Assembly: GCF_020536995.1 (NCBI RefSeq)
Contig: NC_068366.1
Coordinates: forward strand, 30,571,390 to 30,635,389
Direction: 5' to 3'
DNA: 64,000 bases
DNA from: Dreissena polymorpha
Lineage: Eukaryota; Mollusca; Bivalvia; Myida; Dreissenidae
Part shown: piece after piece, positions 33,422 to 46,600 of the stretch
Position numbering within the stretch: the first letter of the stretch is position 1
Layout: the number at the start of each line of letters is the position of its first letter
Made by a program: the position numbers and the translations under genes
The notes under the pieces: model-generated
Told to the model about the DNA's origin: nothing
Databases searched by the model: none
What the model saw: the letters and a program-made list of their open reading frames with translations, nothing else

Positions 33422-33485
33422 AATAAAAAAAATGAGGATTATTAAAAAATAATCAGTGGTTTTATTAATAAAATTCTTTAATAAA
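33422..33485 (+). terminator. Candidate PPIL4 polyadenylation signals
   Basis: Three AATAAA hexamers follow the stop codon, at 33422-33427, 33467-33472 and 33480-33485. Any could direct 3'-end formation, implying a very short 3'UTR. A further AATAAA at about 34545 could give a longer one. No transcript evidence is available. Confidence 0.4.
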
Positions 33486-36090
33486 AACAAATTATCTTGG
33501 TCAATGTTTTCATAGTAAAGCATCTTTAGTTTAGGGCTGGTTTGGTTAAAGTATTCTTGATATGGATGGGTTTTCTGTTTTGATAAAAATTTAACAGGTA
33601 AATTTGTTTCAACATGTTTTAGTATTGATTAGAACAAACAAATTGTAAAAGTCCCTGTTTGCAGTTTCACTGAAATTGCAAGTCTGTTTGCTTTAAAATG
33701 GTTTAAATCAGAAGACTTTACACAGTGGCTGTATTAATATATCCCCAAGTTTTATTTGCTGGGGGTCACTGAGACTGACTCAGTGTGCACAAACAACAAT
33801 TGTTACATACCATTTTAACAGTTACTACATGTATGTAGAATTTCAATGGCAGCTAATAATCAAGTGTGCTTAGGTTATTAATATTTGCATCTGTTGTCTT
33901 GAAAATAATAATTGTAAATATTCACTTGTGAATAATTAAATGCGGGTCTAAACAACTTATTGTTTTTATTGTTTCTGTATTGAAATAATATACACAAATT
34001 GCTTGATAAGTCCATGAACTTGTTTCTTAAATAAGATCCTTAAAGAATTGCAGCACTTACTTACATCCCACTACATAGGGGAAAATAATGCAAATAACAA
34101 AACATTGAAGCTGTTTTCTTTTCCCTTCAATTAAAACTCAAATAACTTGCCTCTTGACACTTAAAGCGCCAGTGAAAATAATATCTCCCTTTAATGAGAA
34201 AATATAACAGTCCTCAACCTATTGCAATGCATTTCTGTAGATTTAACAACGATCTTTGTAATCACTTCATAAAATCAAGAACCTTTGTTAAAGGCATTAT
34301 ATAATACAGGCTGAAGATAGTGTCTTTGTGTCAACATATTTTAGTGTTGTCATATAAATTGCATCTGCATGAATTGTTGCAAGTAGTTTAGCGGTTAGCT
34401 TACGATATCCATGGAATCTAGTTGAATATTTTGAAGAATAATTTCATGATCAGTAGTGGTTTTTGTTTGTGAAAAAAAGTTCATGTGATCTGAAATAAGA
34501 TTTTTTAAGAACATTAGTTTTTTAATGCAAGTAAACATCTAATCAATAAAATTTCACAAATACATTTGTAACTTTGTATCTCCAAATAAAGCAACTACTT
34601 TTAAGAAATTGATGTTATTTTAAGCTTTTTATTGGTGAAAGATAATTTTCTTATTGGTAGTCCTGATTTTTGTATTTCAAGTGTACACTTTTATTTGATG
34701 TTTTGTTTTGTAGCAGTTTCCTTGGTGAAATCTAAAACATCAAAGAAAAGAAATTAACAACACATGTTTAACACATAACAGTTTATTGATGTATTACAAA
34801 TCAACAAAATTCACGAAAAATCTTTACTGAGAAAGAGGACACAATTTGTAGAAATACTGAGAAGTCATTGTTCAGAAAAGAAGCACATACAAAAGTGATT
34901 AAATTTGATATGTTCAAAAAGGTTAAATATTGCGTCACATTGAATGATCTGGTTCAATACAAAATTTTATGAAATGGGTGCAATGTGAAATGCCTGTGTT
35001 TAACTTTTATTAAGCAACATTTTATTTTTACAAATAATGCACAAATGAACTTAATAAATAAAGTGGAAACTATCATAACATTTTGATGACAATAAAAATA
35101 CAACTACTTGGGATTTATAACTATTTCTCTTGAAAATGCAGCCTGCACTTTAAGGGTTCTGATCACAGATTGTAAAATTTACACTTGCAAAAACATTTCT
35201 TACAGATTGCAAAAATCTTGTGTTTAAAGAAAGGTTGACTTTAACAAGACACAATATTTATTGATCACAAAGCAGTAGGGGGTTTATAATTATGCCCTTT
35301 GTCCTCTCTTCCCTCAGTCAGTCTGTATGTAACACTTTAGTATCTGTTCCACATCTCCTATAGCCCGGGATTTTAGTAATGCTGGCGTATGGTCAAGGTC
35401 ATACATCAAGGTCAAAACATTCAGCCTCTATTTGTACGATCCATACTGCCTAGACAAATGATGAAATACAGAGCATACAAGTTCAAGGTGGTTCAAACCA
35501 TAAGTGTGACAGACTTTCAATTCGGAAATTGTAGACTAGTTCTAAGAATACTTTTTTTTTAATTTCCCAGAGCATATTAATTTTGGTTAGTCCAGATATA
35601 ATGATGTGTCGTTTTCTTGTAATTTCAAGCTTTAAATGATTCAATGTATTTTTAAACTTAAGGTGTAACTCTGAACGATCCCCTGTAAGCTGCATTCACA
35701 TTATGCCAGAAGAACTTAGAACTGAGGTAGTAAACTAGAAACAACAGTCATAAAAATAGGTGTTGCATGTAATCTAACATTTAAAAAAACAATATTAAAT
35801 ATTTTAACACAAATATATAACATTTTAAACAGTGCTTCTACTTCGGGTTAGAGGCTTAGATAGACGTTTCTGCAATCATATCACATGTTCAAAAAAGTAA
35901 CATTCATGACCTACTGCCAATGTTAAGTGTTCACTAAAAGGAGAATGTGAATGGTATATTGTTCACAATTGCATTAGCAAAAATGGCCGAATTTTCTTTA
36001 TAATAGAAGAAAGCATAAGTGTAAAAAAATGATTGCCTTTATAAATACTGGCTCTATACAGGCTCTACCACCATAACAAAAGCGATATTT
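33486..36090. other. Gene-free AT-rich DNA downstream of PPIL4
   Basis: No gene recognised. A fragment near 35320-35440 (ATGGTCAAGGTCATACATCA) looks like one unit of an AGGTCA array. A longer PPIL4 3'UTR could use AATAAA signals here. Confidence 0.4.
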
Positions 36091-36099
36091 GTAAAATAG

Positions 36100-36870
36100 G
36101 TTTGCCTCACCCTCAACCCCTACTAGCTGCAAAGTTGTCCCTGTGACCTTGACCTTAGATCGCTTGATTTGAAGATTTATCCGTCTCCAAGACTAACCAG
36201 CGTATTAATTTATATGATATTAAGAAATCTCTAGATGTTGTGTGTGAACTGATTGCATGATGCATGTCTCATAACCTTGACTCTTTGCATGATGACCTTA
36301 ATTCCTGAATTAATTTTAATCAGTGTCTTCCTTTCCACCCAAGTTCATTCTACAATGTTTATGATCCTAGGTCCAAGCAATCTCAATGTATTTAACCCTT
36401 ACAATGCGGGAACCGAATATTTAAGGCCTTTGCAAACAGTTTGGATCCAGATGAGACGCCACAGAACGTGGCGTCTCATCAGGATCCAAACTGTTTGCTA
36501 TTCTGATAGTATTCTTTGAAAAAAATCGAAGAAAATGCTAATTTTATCAATTCAGCAGACAACATTTTAGCAGACGACAAATTTCCCAGCATGCAAAGGG
36601 TTAATGGGAACAAATTTCTGGATACAAGCCTTTGTGCCCTTGACCTATCTACTTAAAAATCAATATGCCCAAATATTTCCTCCAATCATGCCAATTCAGG
36701 TTATCAGAGGTCAAAGCATTCTCTACATATCATGAGGTAACCAATTTCTGTATACAATATCATTTGACTTTGACCTTTAACCTAAACATTGATAGACATT
36801 TTCCTTTCTGCAGAAGTTATTGTACCAATTTGTATGGTTGCAAAAAGTTCCCTGGATATCACTCGGAAAC
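36100..36870 (+). repeat. Decayed array with TGACCTTGACCT-like blocks, interrupted by a hairpin element
   Basis: Degenerate blocks CCTGTGACCTTGACCTTAGA, ATGATGACCTTAATTCCTGA and TTTGACTTTGACCTTTAACC. It is cut at 36392-36604 by a palindromic element. Confidence 0.4.
36392..36604 (+). mobile_element. Palindromic TTAACCCTT element (copy 1)
   Basis: Termini TTAACCCTTACAATGC and GCATGCAAAGGGTTAA. The centre is a hairpin of about 30 bp per arm (CAGTTTGGATCCAGATGAGA ... TCTCATCAGGATCCAAACTG, 36436-36492). An inverted copy lies at 55146-55361. Confidence 0.8.
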
Positions 36871-38340
36871 TAAAGTTCTAAGGACTTAGATTAATCTACT
36901 GACTGACATATGCAAAGCAAAGCAACCCTACCTCTTTATAGGGAATACCCGGTAATCAATAATACACTGTATAACTTTGCTGCAGATTTAAAGTTAAAGG
37001 GAACGAAACAAAGTTGCTGAGGGACACAGAAAATCATTGCATAACAATCAACAGGTAGGTGGGAGTGATTAACAATCAAAGGCAACAAAACCAACAAAAC
37101 AACATCCATATATGAAGAAGTACTAGATATCCCTATTGCACAATAAAGAGCTATCATTGTTTCAATATATCAACTTGTGAAAGCCAGAAGGGTTTATTAG
37201 CCTTTTTAACACGTATAATTATATGTTTGAACCATTTGGCTTTCAAGGGGCAGTATTATACGGTAAATCACATCATCACAGTGACATGTTTTATCTGCAA
37301 GAGGCAAGCATTAAGAATTACATCCACATTGCATGGAATGTTTCCACAGAAATCTTGTCATATTGATTTACCCTTCGGGTTAAATCCTGCTTCTAATTGA
37401 ATATGTCAACATTAGTCTGTATGACAGAACTTAAAACATACATGATTACAGCCATGGACAAAAGGAAAGAATCAAAAAAGTTAAGGCATTCCATATCAGA
37501 ATTGATTTATGAATGAGCATTGCCATGTACTTGCTTTTCCTATTAAATTTAATCAAAAAATTATTTATGTCTACTTATCAAAAAACTTTTAATAACTACA
37601 TGCGAAAGATGGACTGATCACAAACAAGATGGTGTGAAATATATTAGACAATTTTCTACACATAGAACTTACGATAACAATTATTTCATAGAAACAAACA
37701 AATGCAAATCACATTTTTTCAATGACCAAATAAACACAGACAGTTAATTATGTTCAATAACTCACAACAAACAAAATGTTTTCTCCTGATTTCAACAGAA
37801 TTCCTGACATTGATTCTGGTCCACAAACTGGCATGCATGATGATGGAGCTATTCGTAAATAATTGTCCCCCTCCTTTCTTAAATCTAATTTTCTCCTAAG
37901 TTTGTATCAAGATTATTCATTGTACTATTATATACTTGCATTAGAAGTGATGTACATGGTACTAACCCTCCATTATATTTTACATTTTGCCCAAGTTGTT
38001 GTTTTTTAAAAGTTCCGATTCACCTTGACAAAAATATTTATTTGAATTAAATGATCTTGTAAATCCTTTATAGCCAATACATCATGTCAAAACTATTACC
38101 GGTATATGATTGAACAATCTAACTAAAAATATTTACAGCCTTACAAGGCATGACAGATTTAAAATACTTATTAAAGAATACAAAAATGAAAACACGAGTA
38201 AGAAATATAAATACTTTTCTTTAATAAATAAAAATATTTGAACACCTAACAAAATTAATTTATTTAACAAACAAAAATCAACAATGTAGATATTGGTAAA
38301 AAATAACACTTAAGAGTATACTAGAATAGGATTAAACATC
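36605..38340. other. Gene-free stretch
   Basis: Nothing beyond short chance frames was seen after 36870. Confidence 0.4.
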
Positions 38341-38349
38341 AAATGACCT

Positions 38350-38545
38350 TATAGGTTGCATTGGTGTAGGTGATATGGTGTCCGCCTAGCAATCGAGAGA
38401 TCATGGGTTCGATCCCCACTGTGGGAGCGATCTTTAAACATCACTCATAGACACCAAGTACTGGTTCTAGTCCCAGGAAACGGACTCGAAAGCATTTCGA
38501 ATAAGCCTTCAGCTTTCTATGCAATCAAGCTAAAATAAATAGGTT
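38350..38545 (+). mobile_element. tRNA-derived SINE (copy 2)
   Basis: Head GTAGGTGATATGGTGTCCGC and CATGGGTTCGATCCCCACTG (strong B box), then the core GACACCAAGTACTGGTTCTA and CCCAGGAAACGGACTCGA, ending in an A-rich AAATAAATAGG-like tail. Better preserved than the copy near 5285. Confidence 0.8.
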
Positions 38546-40714
38546 TAAACTATATGAACTCTGAAAATAATCAAAATGGTTCCATTGTTCTCATGTGTTT
38601 GCTGCTTTTAACAAAGATGAAAATCGTTCAGCTAAGTTTATAATGGTATGTGTTATTTTTTCAGTGCATCAGTGATTAAGTTAACATATTTTTTTATCTA
38701 TTAAATCCATTAGCAGTTTTAGGAAACAATGCGTATATATCATCATAATATAGCTATACAGTCACAGGTGTCAAATAAATATAGGTTGATACACTTAAAA
38801 CAAAATGACTTTTGCACATAAAATCACGTATACAATTAATACTAATTAGTGTACTTATTTACAATAACAATACTTACAATAACAATATATTCATTTCAAC
38901 AAGTGTAATAATATACATGTATTTATATAATAGTTATTATATAAAATCATTGTCTACCCTGTTAATTCACAACAACAACAGAAGTGAAATTATATATTTT
39001 CTTCTCAATAAACAAACAAGTAATAAAGTGTCTGACACTCAATTATTATTTTACTCCGTATTGTTTTAAAGACAACACTCAGTATAATGACTGCTTTGCA
39101 AAAGATCATAAAATATATAGATCTTTTTCAAAATGAAACCTTTTACATAAGCAGTCTTATAATATGTGAATCATATTTATATCATATAAGGTTGAAGTAC
39201 CAGTCACTTAAAGATGCTAAATTTGTGTATTTTCAGATATTTATTGGAATATCTCTAATTTCAAACAATATTTTTGCCACTGTATCACATTCCACAAAGT
39301 ATGATTAAACACCTACTGTCTATATTAAACAGTTATTTTGTTAATGCCTAAGACCAGAATAATAGTTAATATTAAATACTCTTTAAGTTTTAAGATGACT
39401 CGAACTTGTACCAATAGTCATTTATTATGTTAATCTTTAAAAAAAGTATGGTTTGCAAAAGAAGCTCTTTTGTTTTATAGATTTAGCATCCTTAAAGCCG
39501 TATCAAATGCATTGTAAATAATAATTACTAGCATAAAGAACTATAGTAACGTTAATTTACATGACTGAAAACTTTCTTCCTTACAAAAATGTATTTCTTT
39601 GTTTCCAGTGTTGATTTAATTCAGACGCCCCTTTCAACTATCGCATTGGCACATTTTACAAGAAAAGAAATTAAAAAAAAAACAAGATCATATTATCAAT
39701 TTAAATGTTTTATGTATTTCAAATCAATATGAGAGTCATTCCGGAAAACATCTATAAAGTTATAATTTGTTGATTCCATTTATGCTCTCTGCTTAGCAGG
39801 TTATTTGTGATTTATGAGACATTGGTATTGAGAACTTATTGATTTAACCTAATGTTGAAGAACTTGCAGTGGAATGAAATTGAATAAAAGGTCATTGAAA
39901 AAAAGATGCAATTAAATTGTTTGGGGTTTAAGGTAACAATCAAATTGTTAACATTCTATTAATAAAATTATAATGTACTGTCTTGATTCCCTTAGAGAAT
40001 ATATGTGTGTCAACTTTCATAACAGTTGCACTTTATATTAATAGTCAAGTTTAACTTAATATTTCATTTTATTAATAAATGTAACAGACTTCTTTGAAAG
40101 GTTTGTATAAGACATTAAACACAGACAGGAGTATTTTGTTATAATTACCGGTAGGTATTGATGCTTTTCATATTCAATTTAAAATGTGTACTTTTTACTT
40201 TCGCAAAGTTATTTATACTGTAAAAATATGGTTTAGTTTAATCACTCTTCTACCACTATGTAATAATTATGCAATTATGTGAGAAATGTGTCCAGTTTTA
40301 GTCTGTTCTATGCTTAATATCCTATTCGTACTTCACATTATAAACACAGCGGTAGTAAAAAATGACATTTTATCATCACATATAAAAATAAAATAAACAT
40401 TGAATAATCAACGTTTTTACATTATAAAAACATGAACTATACACAGAGGTTTAACAGAAAAGTAGCAATAAATAACAGATGTATCACTTAAACATAAAAC
40501 AAAAAAATACTGTTTAAATGGAACGTGCTCTGCTTCCCTATATCTCCCAAGTTGTTGATGTTGGTATTTTTTGGGAAAAGACAAAATAAAATGTCATAAA
40601 ATATGAAATCCAATTTCAGATGTTACCTAAGAACATTAATTTGTAAAATTTAAGTATGTTGTGAATGATCTTTAAATGTAATATTATTTTACAAATGTTT
40701 AAATCATTATATAA
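38546..40714. other. Gene-free, very AT-rich stretch
   Basis: No gene, RNA or clear repeat recognised; open frames are short and AT-driven. Confidence 0.4.
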
Positions 40715-41042
40715 AACAAGATCTGTGTTTGTGAAACACAACGCCCCCTACTGCGCTTTGAAGCCGAACTGAAGGTATTTAAGAGAAAATGGTATATTTG
40801 TGAATGTAAAGGTCACAGTGACCTTGACCTTTGACCTAGTGACCTCAAATCATGTTTAATTGTAGATCTCAATGAAATGCATGCACATGTGAAGTTTAAA
40901 GAACATAGGCCCAAGAGTTTTCATTTTATGAGCAAGGTTAAACTTTTGGGACAGACACATGATACAATGACAGACAGACAGACAAACAGACAGACAGGCA
41001 AAAAACAATATATCCCTGATCATTCGATCTGGGGGCATAAAA
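40715..41042 (-). repeat. Single-unit hairpin-headed repeat (minus strand)
   Basis: The minus-strand head is TTTATGCCCCCAGATCGAAT then GATCAGGGATATA, followed by a (CTGT)n tract (41015-40970 region). The plus-strand block TGACCTTGACCTTTGACCT lies at 40819-40837. The other end reads AACACAACGCCCCCTACTGC. Confidence 0.7.
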
Positions 41043-41209
41043 ATGTGATTACATGAAATTGTAGTAGTTAAAAGATTGAATATTTGTTCGCACTAAATTT
41101 TCCAGGAGGTAGGCTGTAAGAAGCCTCAGCTCACAGACGTGTTTTTGTTGCATAATGCATTATTAGACAGAGGCAAACTTGAAAATGCAACAACCAGTTT
41201 CTTGCGTTT

Positions 41210-41520
41210 GTACTAGGAGATTGACTGCTTGAATAAACAGCCTGATTCTAGGATGAAATTTTGTAAATAGTGTAATGACTCCAAAGGAGGTAGTCTGGCA
41301 GAAGTAACAGCCTGTTTCTAGGATGAATTCTGTAAATAGTGTTGACTGCAAGGGAGGTAGTCTGGCAGAAGTAACAGCCTGTTTCTGGGATGAAATCTGT
41401 AATTGTGTTGACTCCACGGGAGGTAGTCTGGCAGAAGTAACAGCCTGATTCTAGGGGGAATTCTGTAAATAGCATTGACTGCAAGGGAGGTAGTCTGGCA
41501 GAAGTAACAGCCTGTTCACT
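41210..41520 (+). repeat. 67-bp tandem repeat, about 4.5 units
   Basis: GGAGGTAGTCTGGCAGAAGT recurs at about 41286, 41353, 41419 and 41486, with AACAGCCTG and TTCTGTAAATAG between. Local minisatellite; the overlapping frames are artefacts. Confidence 0.85.
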
Positions 41521-41699
41521 ATATCAAATCAGCCTGGATGTTGCATGCATCGCATCAGCTCTTACAGGATAGTCGGCGTGGCAACACTTATGCGGGTAAT
41601 CTTTGGGGCTGAAGCAAAACATACAACAATAAGATTGGGTTACAATTAAAATGACAAAATGCTCATCATCAGGGACTTCACAACTTAATATGATCTGCA

Positions 41700-41860
41700 T
41701 TACGAGAAAAAGGGTCTTATGCCATATGGAGCAAGTGTAGCTCCAGTCACCAGCCTGCGCATCTTCTGTAATGGTATGCAAGGTTTCATGATCTCATTAG
41801 CGGATAGGGTAGTCTTGACCAAGACTGCGCAGGCTTCACTGGCAGCATATGTCATCAGAT
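41700..41860 (-). repeat. Dispersed repeat related to the satellite flank
   Basis: Contains GGTCTTATGCCATATGGAGC, then GTGTAGCTCCAGTCACCAGC and ACTGCGCAGGCTTCACTGGC. The minus-strand CCATATGGCATAAGACC matches the fragment at 1-110. Confidence 0.6.
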
Positions 41861-41924
41861 GAATTTTCGCACAACACAGTTCATAAAGATATATGAAATT
41901 GTTTTATTTTATGCATTCCGGTGG

Positions 41925-42298
41925 TTTATAGAGATATATCAGTGAATTAAAACTGATATTTCACTGTTTCAAACAGTGAAAAATAACAGTGAAAATTATA
42001 GAAAATTTTCACTGTTTACTGTGAAATTACGTTGTTTTTTTTACGAAATGACGTCATTTTCCCAGCAAAATTCTTTAGTTAGACTCTTTAACAATATAAA
42101 TAAAGGGTAGAAAAACATAAAATAAAAAGAAAATTTGTTGGATTTGGTGGAATATCAAATTAAATTCACTTGTGATCATAGAAAATATATATTTTCACTT
42201 GTGGCTAAATTGTGCCACTGGTGAAAATATTATTTTCCTATGATCACTCGTGAATTAAAATCGATATTCCACCGAATCCAACAAATATCCTCTATTTA
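41925..42298 (-). mobile_element. Hairpin-rich element with CRE palindrome (copy 2)
   Basis: Inverted copy of 9862-10203, running from CCGGTGGTTTATAGAGATAT to CCAACAAATATCCTC. TGACGTCA at 42049-42056. It holds a hairpin with GAAAATATATATTTTCACTT and ATTTTCCTATGATCACTCGT arms. Confidence 0.7.
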
Positions 42299-42309
42299 TT
42301 AGTTAGGAT

Positions 42310-43490
42310 TATGAAACAACTTTGGCAATAAAGACCCATATCCAGTAGACTTAAGAAATGAATTTCTATCAGGAATTCATCAAAGCTAGGCCATAAAAAG
42401 GAAACCTGGTCTTTTTAGCAATAGTGTGGTTGAGTCAAGGAATGCTATCTAGAACATACACCATCAACTGAACGACTTTTAATAACAAGAAAATTTGTTG
42501 AATTAATATCCCCACCAAATTTCCAAATTTTGTTACATATGGACAGACGAACGTAATGACGAACAAACAAAAATGATTCTCATATACAAGTTAGCCATGA
42601 ACAAAAAATTCATACATGTGTAGTTCAAGCCTCATGAAATACCCTTGAAATGTTTCTTTATAAACATACATCCTGTAATTTCCTATAATTTGTTCAACAG
42701 CATATGCAAATGTTTTAAATGTATATTGATACCAATTTTACCAAAGTATTTTCAGTGTTACGCTTCTTCATAGATTTCAAAGAATTCCATACGGAAGCAT
42801 ACTTACTGAACTGATTGTTATAAATTTATTATAAATTTATATTAATTTCATCATTAATTCAGTGTCTAGCTAATTTAAGTATGTTATTATGTATGACAAC
42901 TGCATGATGTGAGTTATCCAGGTATAAGTGATCACTAAATAAAACAACTTTAGTAGCAGACCTTGCTCACAATTGTTTCCCCAACAATCACTCACACCAG
43001 TTTCATGAATATTTCATGCCTTCGTAAGGTAGGCGACAGTTCTGCATTCAACAATAGGAGTAGACTTTCACACTTCACAGATCCGTTTTCTCAACCCTTT
43101 TGTCTATTACATCGTTTTATGAAAGATGATTGAATTATTGCATGCTACGGCTGTGACTGGTAAAGCTGTCAGGAATATGAAATGATTATTTGATGCTCAT
43201 TATCACAGTGATGTGATTATTCATTTTGAAGCAACCTCAAAGCAACTGGAATGCTTAAATTGGAACCTTGTTGCGCATTCACTTTAAGATGAATTATGTA
43301 TTTGCAGAGAAGTTATTTATAAAATGACAAATTGATTTTTTTTTCTCAGTAATTTTGTTGTTATTGCTACATTATCAGTTAATATGAATAAATGATGGGT
43401 TTTTATATTCTTTATGACAAACTTAAATTTCTCTCTGCAGAATATTGCATCTTCACTCTGATCAACTAATCTATAGTTGGAGAACATTTT
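42310..43490. other. Gene-free stretch
   Basis: No gene or clear repeat seen. Confidence 0.4.
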
Positions 43491-43620
43491 AAATTTGACT
43501 TGTGCCATGCAAAAATGGGCCTTATGTCATATATTATACAGCCAGCATGGGCTGCATATTTGCCTTCTGGTCAGGGGTTACACTGTCCAATTATGGGACA
43601 AAGAAAACTTGAGTGAGTTT
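43490..43620 (-). repeat. Dispersed-repeat segment bordering the satellite
   Basis: The plus strand has GCCATGCAAAAATGGGCCTT then ATGTCATATATTATACAGCC. Its complement carries the ATATGACATAAGGCCCAT core of the satellite monomer and matches the element ends at 53196-53235. Confidence 0.55.
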
Positions 43621-46600
43621 ATAATTGGCAAGGTTTATGACATAAGACCCATGATAGGCAGTCTGTTCAGGAGGTATATGACATAAGACACATGATGGGC
43701 AGTCTGGTCAGGAGGTATATGGTATAAGGCTCATGATGTGCAGTCTGGTCAGGAGGTATATGACATTAGAACCATGATGTGCAGTCTGGTAAGGAGGTAT
43801 ATGACATAAGACCCATGATGTGCAGTCTGGTCAGGAGGTATATGACATAAGACACATGATAGGCAGTCTGGTCAGGAGGTAAACGTCATAAGACTCATTA
43901 TGTGCAGTCTGGTCAGGAGGTATATGGCATAAGACCCATGATGGGCAATCTGGTCAGGAGGTATATGACATAAGACCCATGATGTGCAGTCTGGTCAGGA
44001 GGTATATGACATAAGACCCATGATGTGCAGTCTGGTCAGGAGGTATATGACATAAGACCCATGATTGGCAGTCTGGTCAGGAGGTATATGACATAAGACA
44101 CATGATGGGCAGTCTGGTCAGGAGGTATATGGTATAAGGCTCATGATGTGCAGTCTGGTTAGGAGGTATATGACATAAGACTCAGTATGTGCAGTCTGGT
44201 CAGGAGGTATATGACATAAGACCCATGATGTGCAGTCTGGTCAGGAGGTATATGACATAAGACCCATGATGGGCAGTCTGGTCAGGTGGTATATGACGTA
44301 AGACCCATGATGGGCAGTATGGTCAGGAGGTATATGACATAAGACCCATGATGGGCAGTCTGGTCAGGAGGTATATGACATAAGACCCATGATAGGCAGT
44401 CTGGTCGGGAGGTATATGACATAAGACCCATGATGGGCAGTCTGGTCAGGAGGTAAATGTCATAAGACTCATTATGTGCAGTCTGGTCAGGAGGTATATG
44501 GCATAAGACCCATTATGGGCAGTCTGGTCAGGAGGTATATGGCATAAGACCCATGATGGGCAGTCTGGTCAGGAGGTATATGACATAAGACCCATGATGT
44601 GCAGTCTGGTCAGGAGGTATATGACATAAGACCCATGATGGGCAGTCTGGTCAGGAGGTATATGACATTAGACCCATGATGGGCAGTCTGGTCAGGAGGT
44701 ATATGACATAAGACCCATGATGGGCAGTCTGGTCAGGAGGTATATGACATAAGACCCATGATGGGCAGTCTGGTCAGGAGGTATATGACATAAGACCCAT
44801 GATGGGCAGTCTGGTCAGGAGGTATATGACGTAAGACCCATGATGTGCAGTCTGGTCAGGAGGTATTTGACATTAGAACCATGATGTGCAGTCTGGTCAG
44901 GAGGTATATGACATAAGACCCATGATGTGCAGTCTGGTCAGGAGGTATATGACATAAGACACATGATAGGCAGTCTGGTCAGGAGGTAAATGTCATGAGA
45001 CTCATTATGTGCAGTCTGGTCAGGAGGTATATGGCATAAGACCCATGATGGGCAGTCTGGTCAGGAGGTATATGACATAAGACCCATGATGTGCAGTCTG
45101 GTCAGGAGGTATATGACATAAGACCCATGATGTGCAGTCTGGTTGGGAGGTATATGACATAAGACCCATGATTGGCAGTCTGGTCAGGAGGTATATGACA
45201 TAAGACACATGATGGGCAGTCTGGTCATGAGGTATATGGTATAAGGCTCATGATGTGCAGTCTGGTCAGGAGGTATATGACATAAGACCCATGATGGGCA
45301 GTCTGGTCTGGAGGTATATGGCATAAGACCGATGATGGGCAGTCTGGTCAGGAGGTAAATGTCATAAGACTCATTATGTGCAGTCTGGTCAGGAGGTATA
45401 TGGCATAAGACCCATGATGGGCAGTCTGGTCAGGAGGTATATGACATAAGACCCATGATGGGCAGTCTGGTCAGGAGGTATATGACATAAGACCCATGAT
45501 GGGCAGTCTGGTCAGGAGGTATATGACATAAGACACATGATGGGCAGTCTGGTCAGGAGGTATATGACATAAGACCCATGATGGGCAGTCTGGTCAGGAG
45601 GTATATGACATAAGACCCATGATGGGCAGTCTGGTCAGGAGGTATATGACAGAAGACCTATGATTTACAGTCTGGTCAGGAGGTATATGACATAAGACCC
45701 ATGATGGGCAGTCTGGTCTGGAGGTATATGACATAAGACCCATGATGTGCAGTCTGGTCTGGAGGTATATGACATTAGACCCATGATGGGCAGTCTGGTC
45801 AGGAGGTATATGGCATAAGACACATGATGGGCAGTCTGGTCTGCAGGTATATGACATAAGACCCAAGATGGGCTGTCTGGTCAGGAGGTATATGACATAA
45901 GACCCATGATGGGCAGTCTGGTCAGGAGGTATATGACATAAGACCCATGATGGGCAGTCTGATCTGGAGGTATATGACATAAGACCTATGATTGGCAGTC
46001 TGGTCAGGAGGTATATGACATTAGAACCATGATGTGCAGTATGTGCAGTCTTGTCAGGAGGTATATGACATAAGACCCATGATGGGCAGTCTGGTCTGGA
46101 GGTATATGACATAAGACTCATGATGGGCAGTCTGGTCAGGAGGTATATGACACAGGACACATGATGTGCAGTCTGGTCAGGAGGTATATGAAATAAGACA
46201 CATGATGGGCAGTCTGGTCAGGAGGTATATGACACAGGACACATGATGTGCAGTCTGGTCAGGAGGTATATGACATAAGACACATGATGTGCAGTCTGGT
46301 CAGGAGGTATATGACATTAGACCCATGATGTGCAGTCTGGTAAGAAGGTATATGACATAAGACACATGATGGGCAGTCTGGTCAGGAGGTATATGACATA
46401 AGACACATGATGTGCAGTCTGGTCAGAAGGTATATGACATAAGACCCATGATGTGCAGTCTGGTCAGGAGGTATATGACATAAGACCTATGATGTGCAGT
46501 CTGATCTGGAGGTATATGACATAAGACCCATGATGGGCAGTCTGGTAAGGAGGTATATGACATAAGACCCATGATGGGCAGTCTGGTCAGGAGGTATATG

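Noticed and set aside
45594-46160. 188-codon minus-strand frame, and similar 62-74-codon frames, in the satellite
   Set aside because: They come from a 41-bp repeat with few stops on that strand, read in three rotating frames. No start context, splice site or domain.
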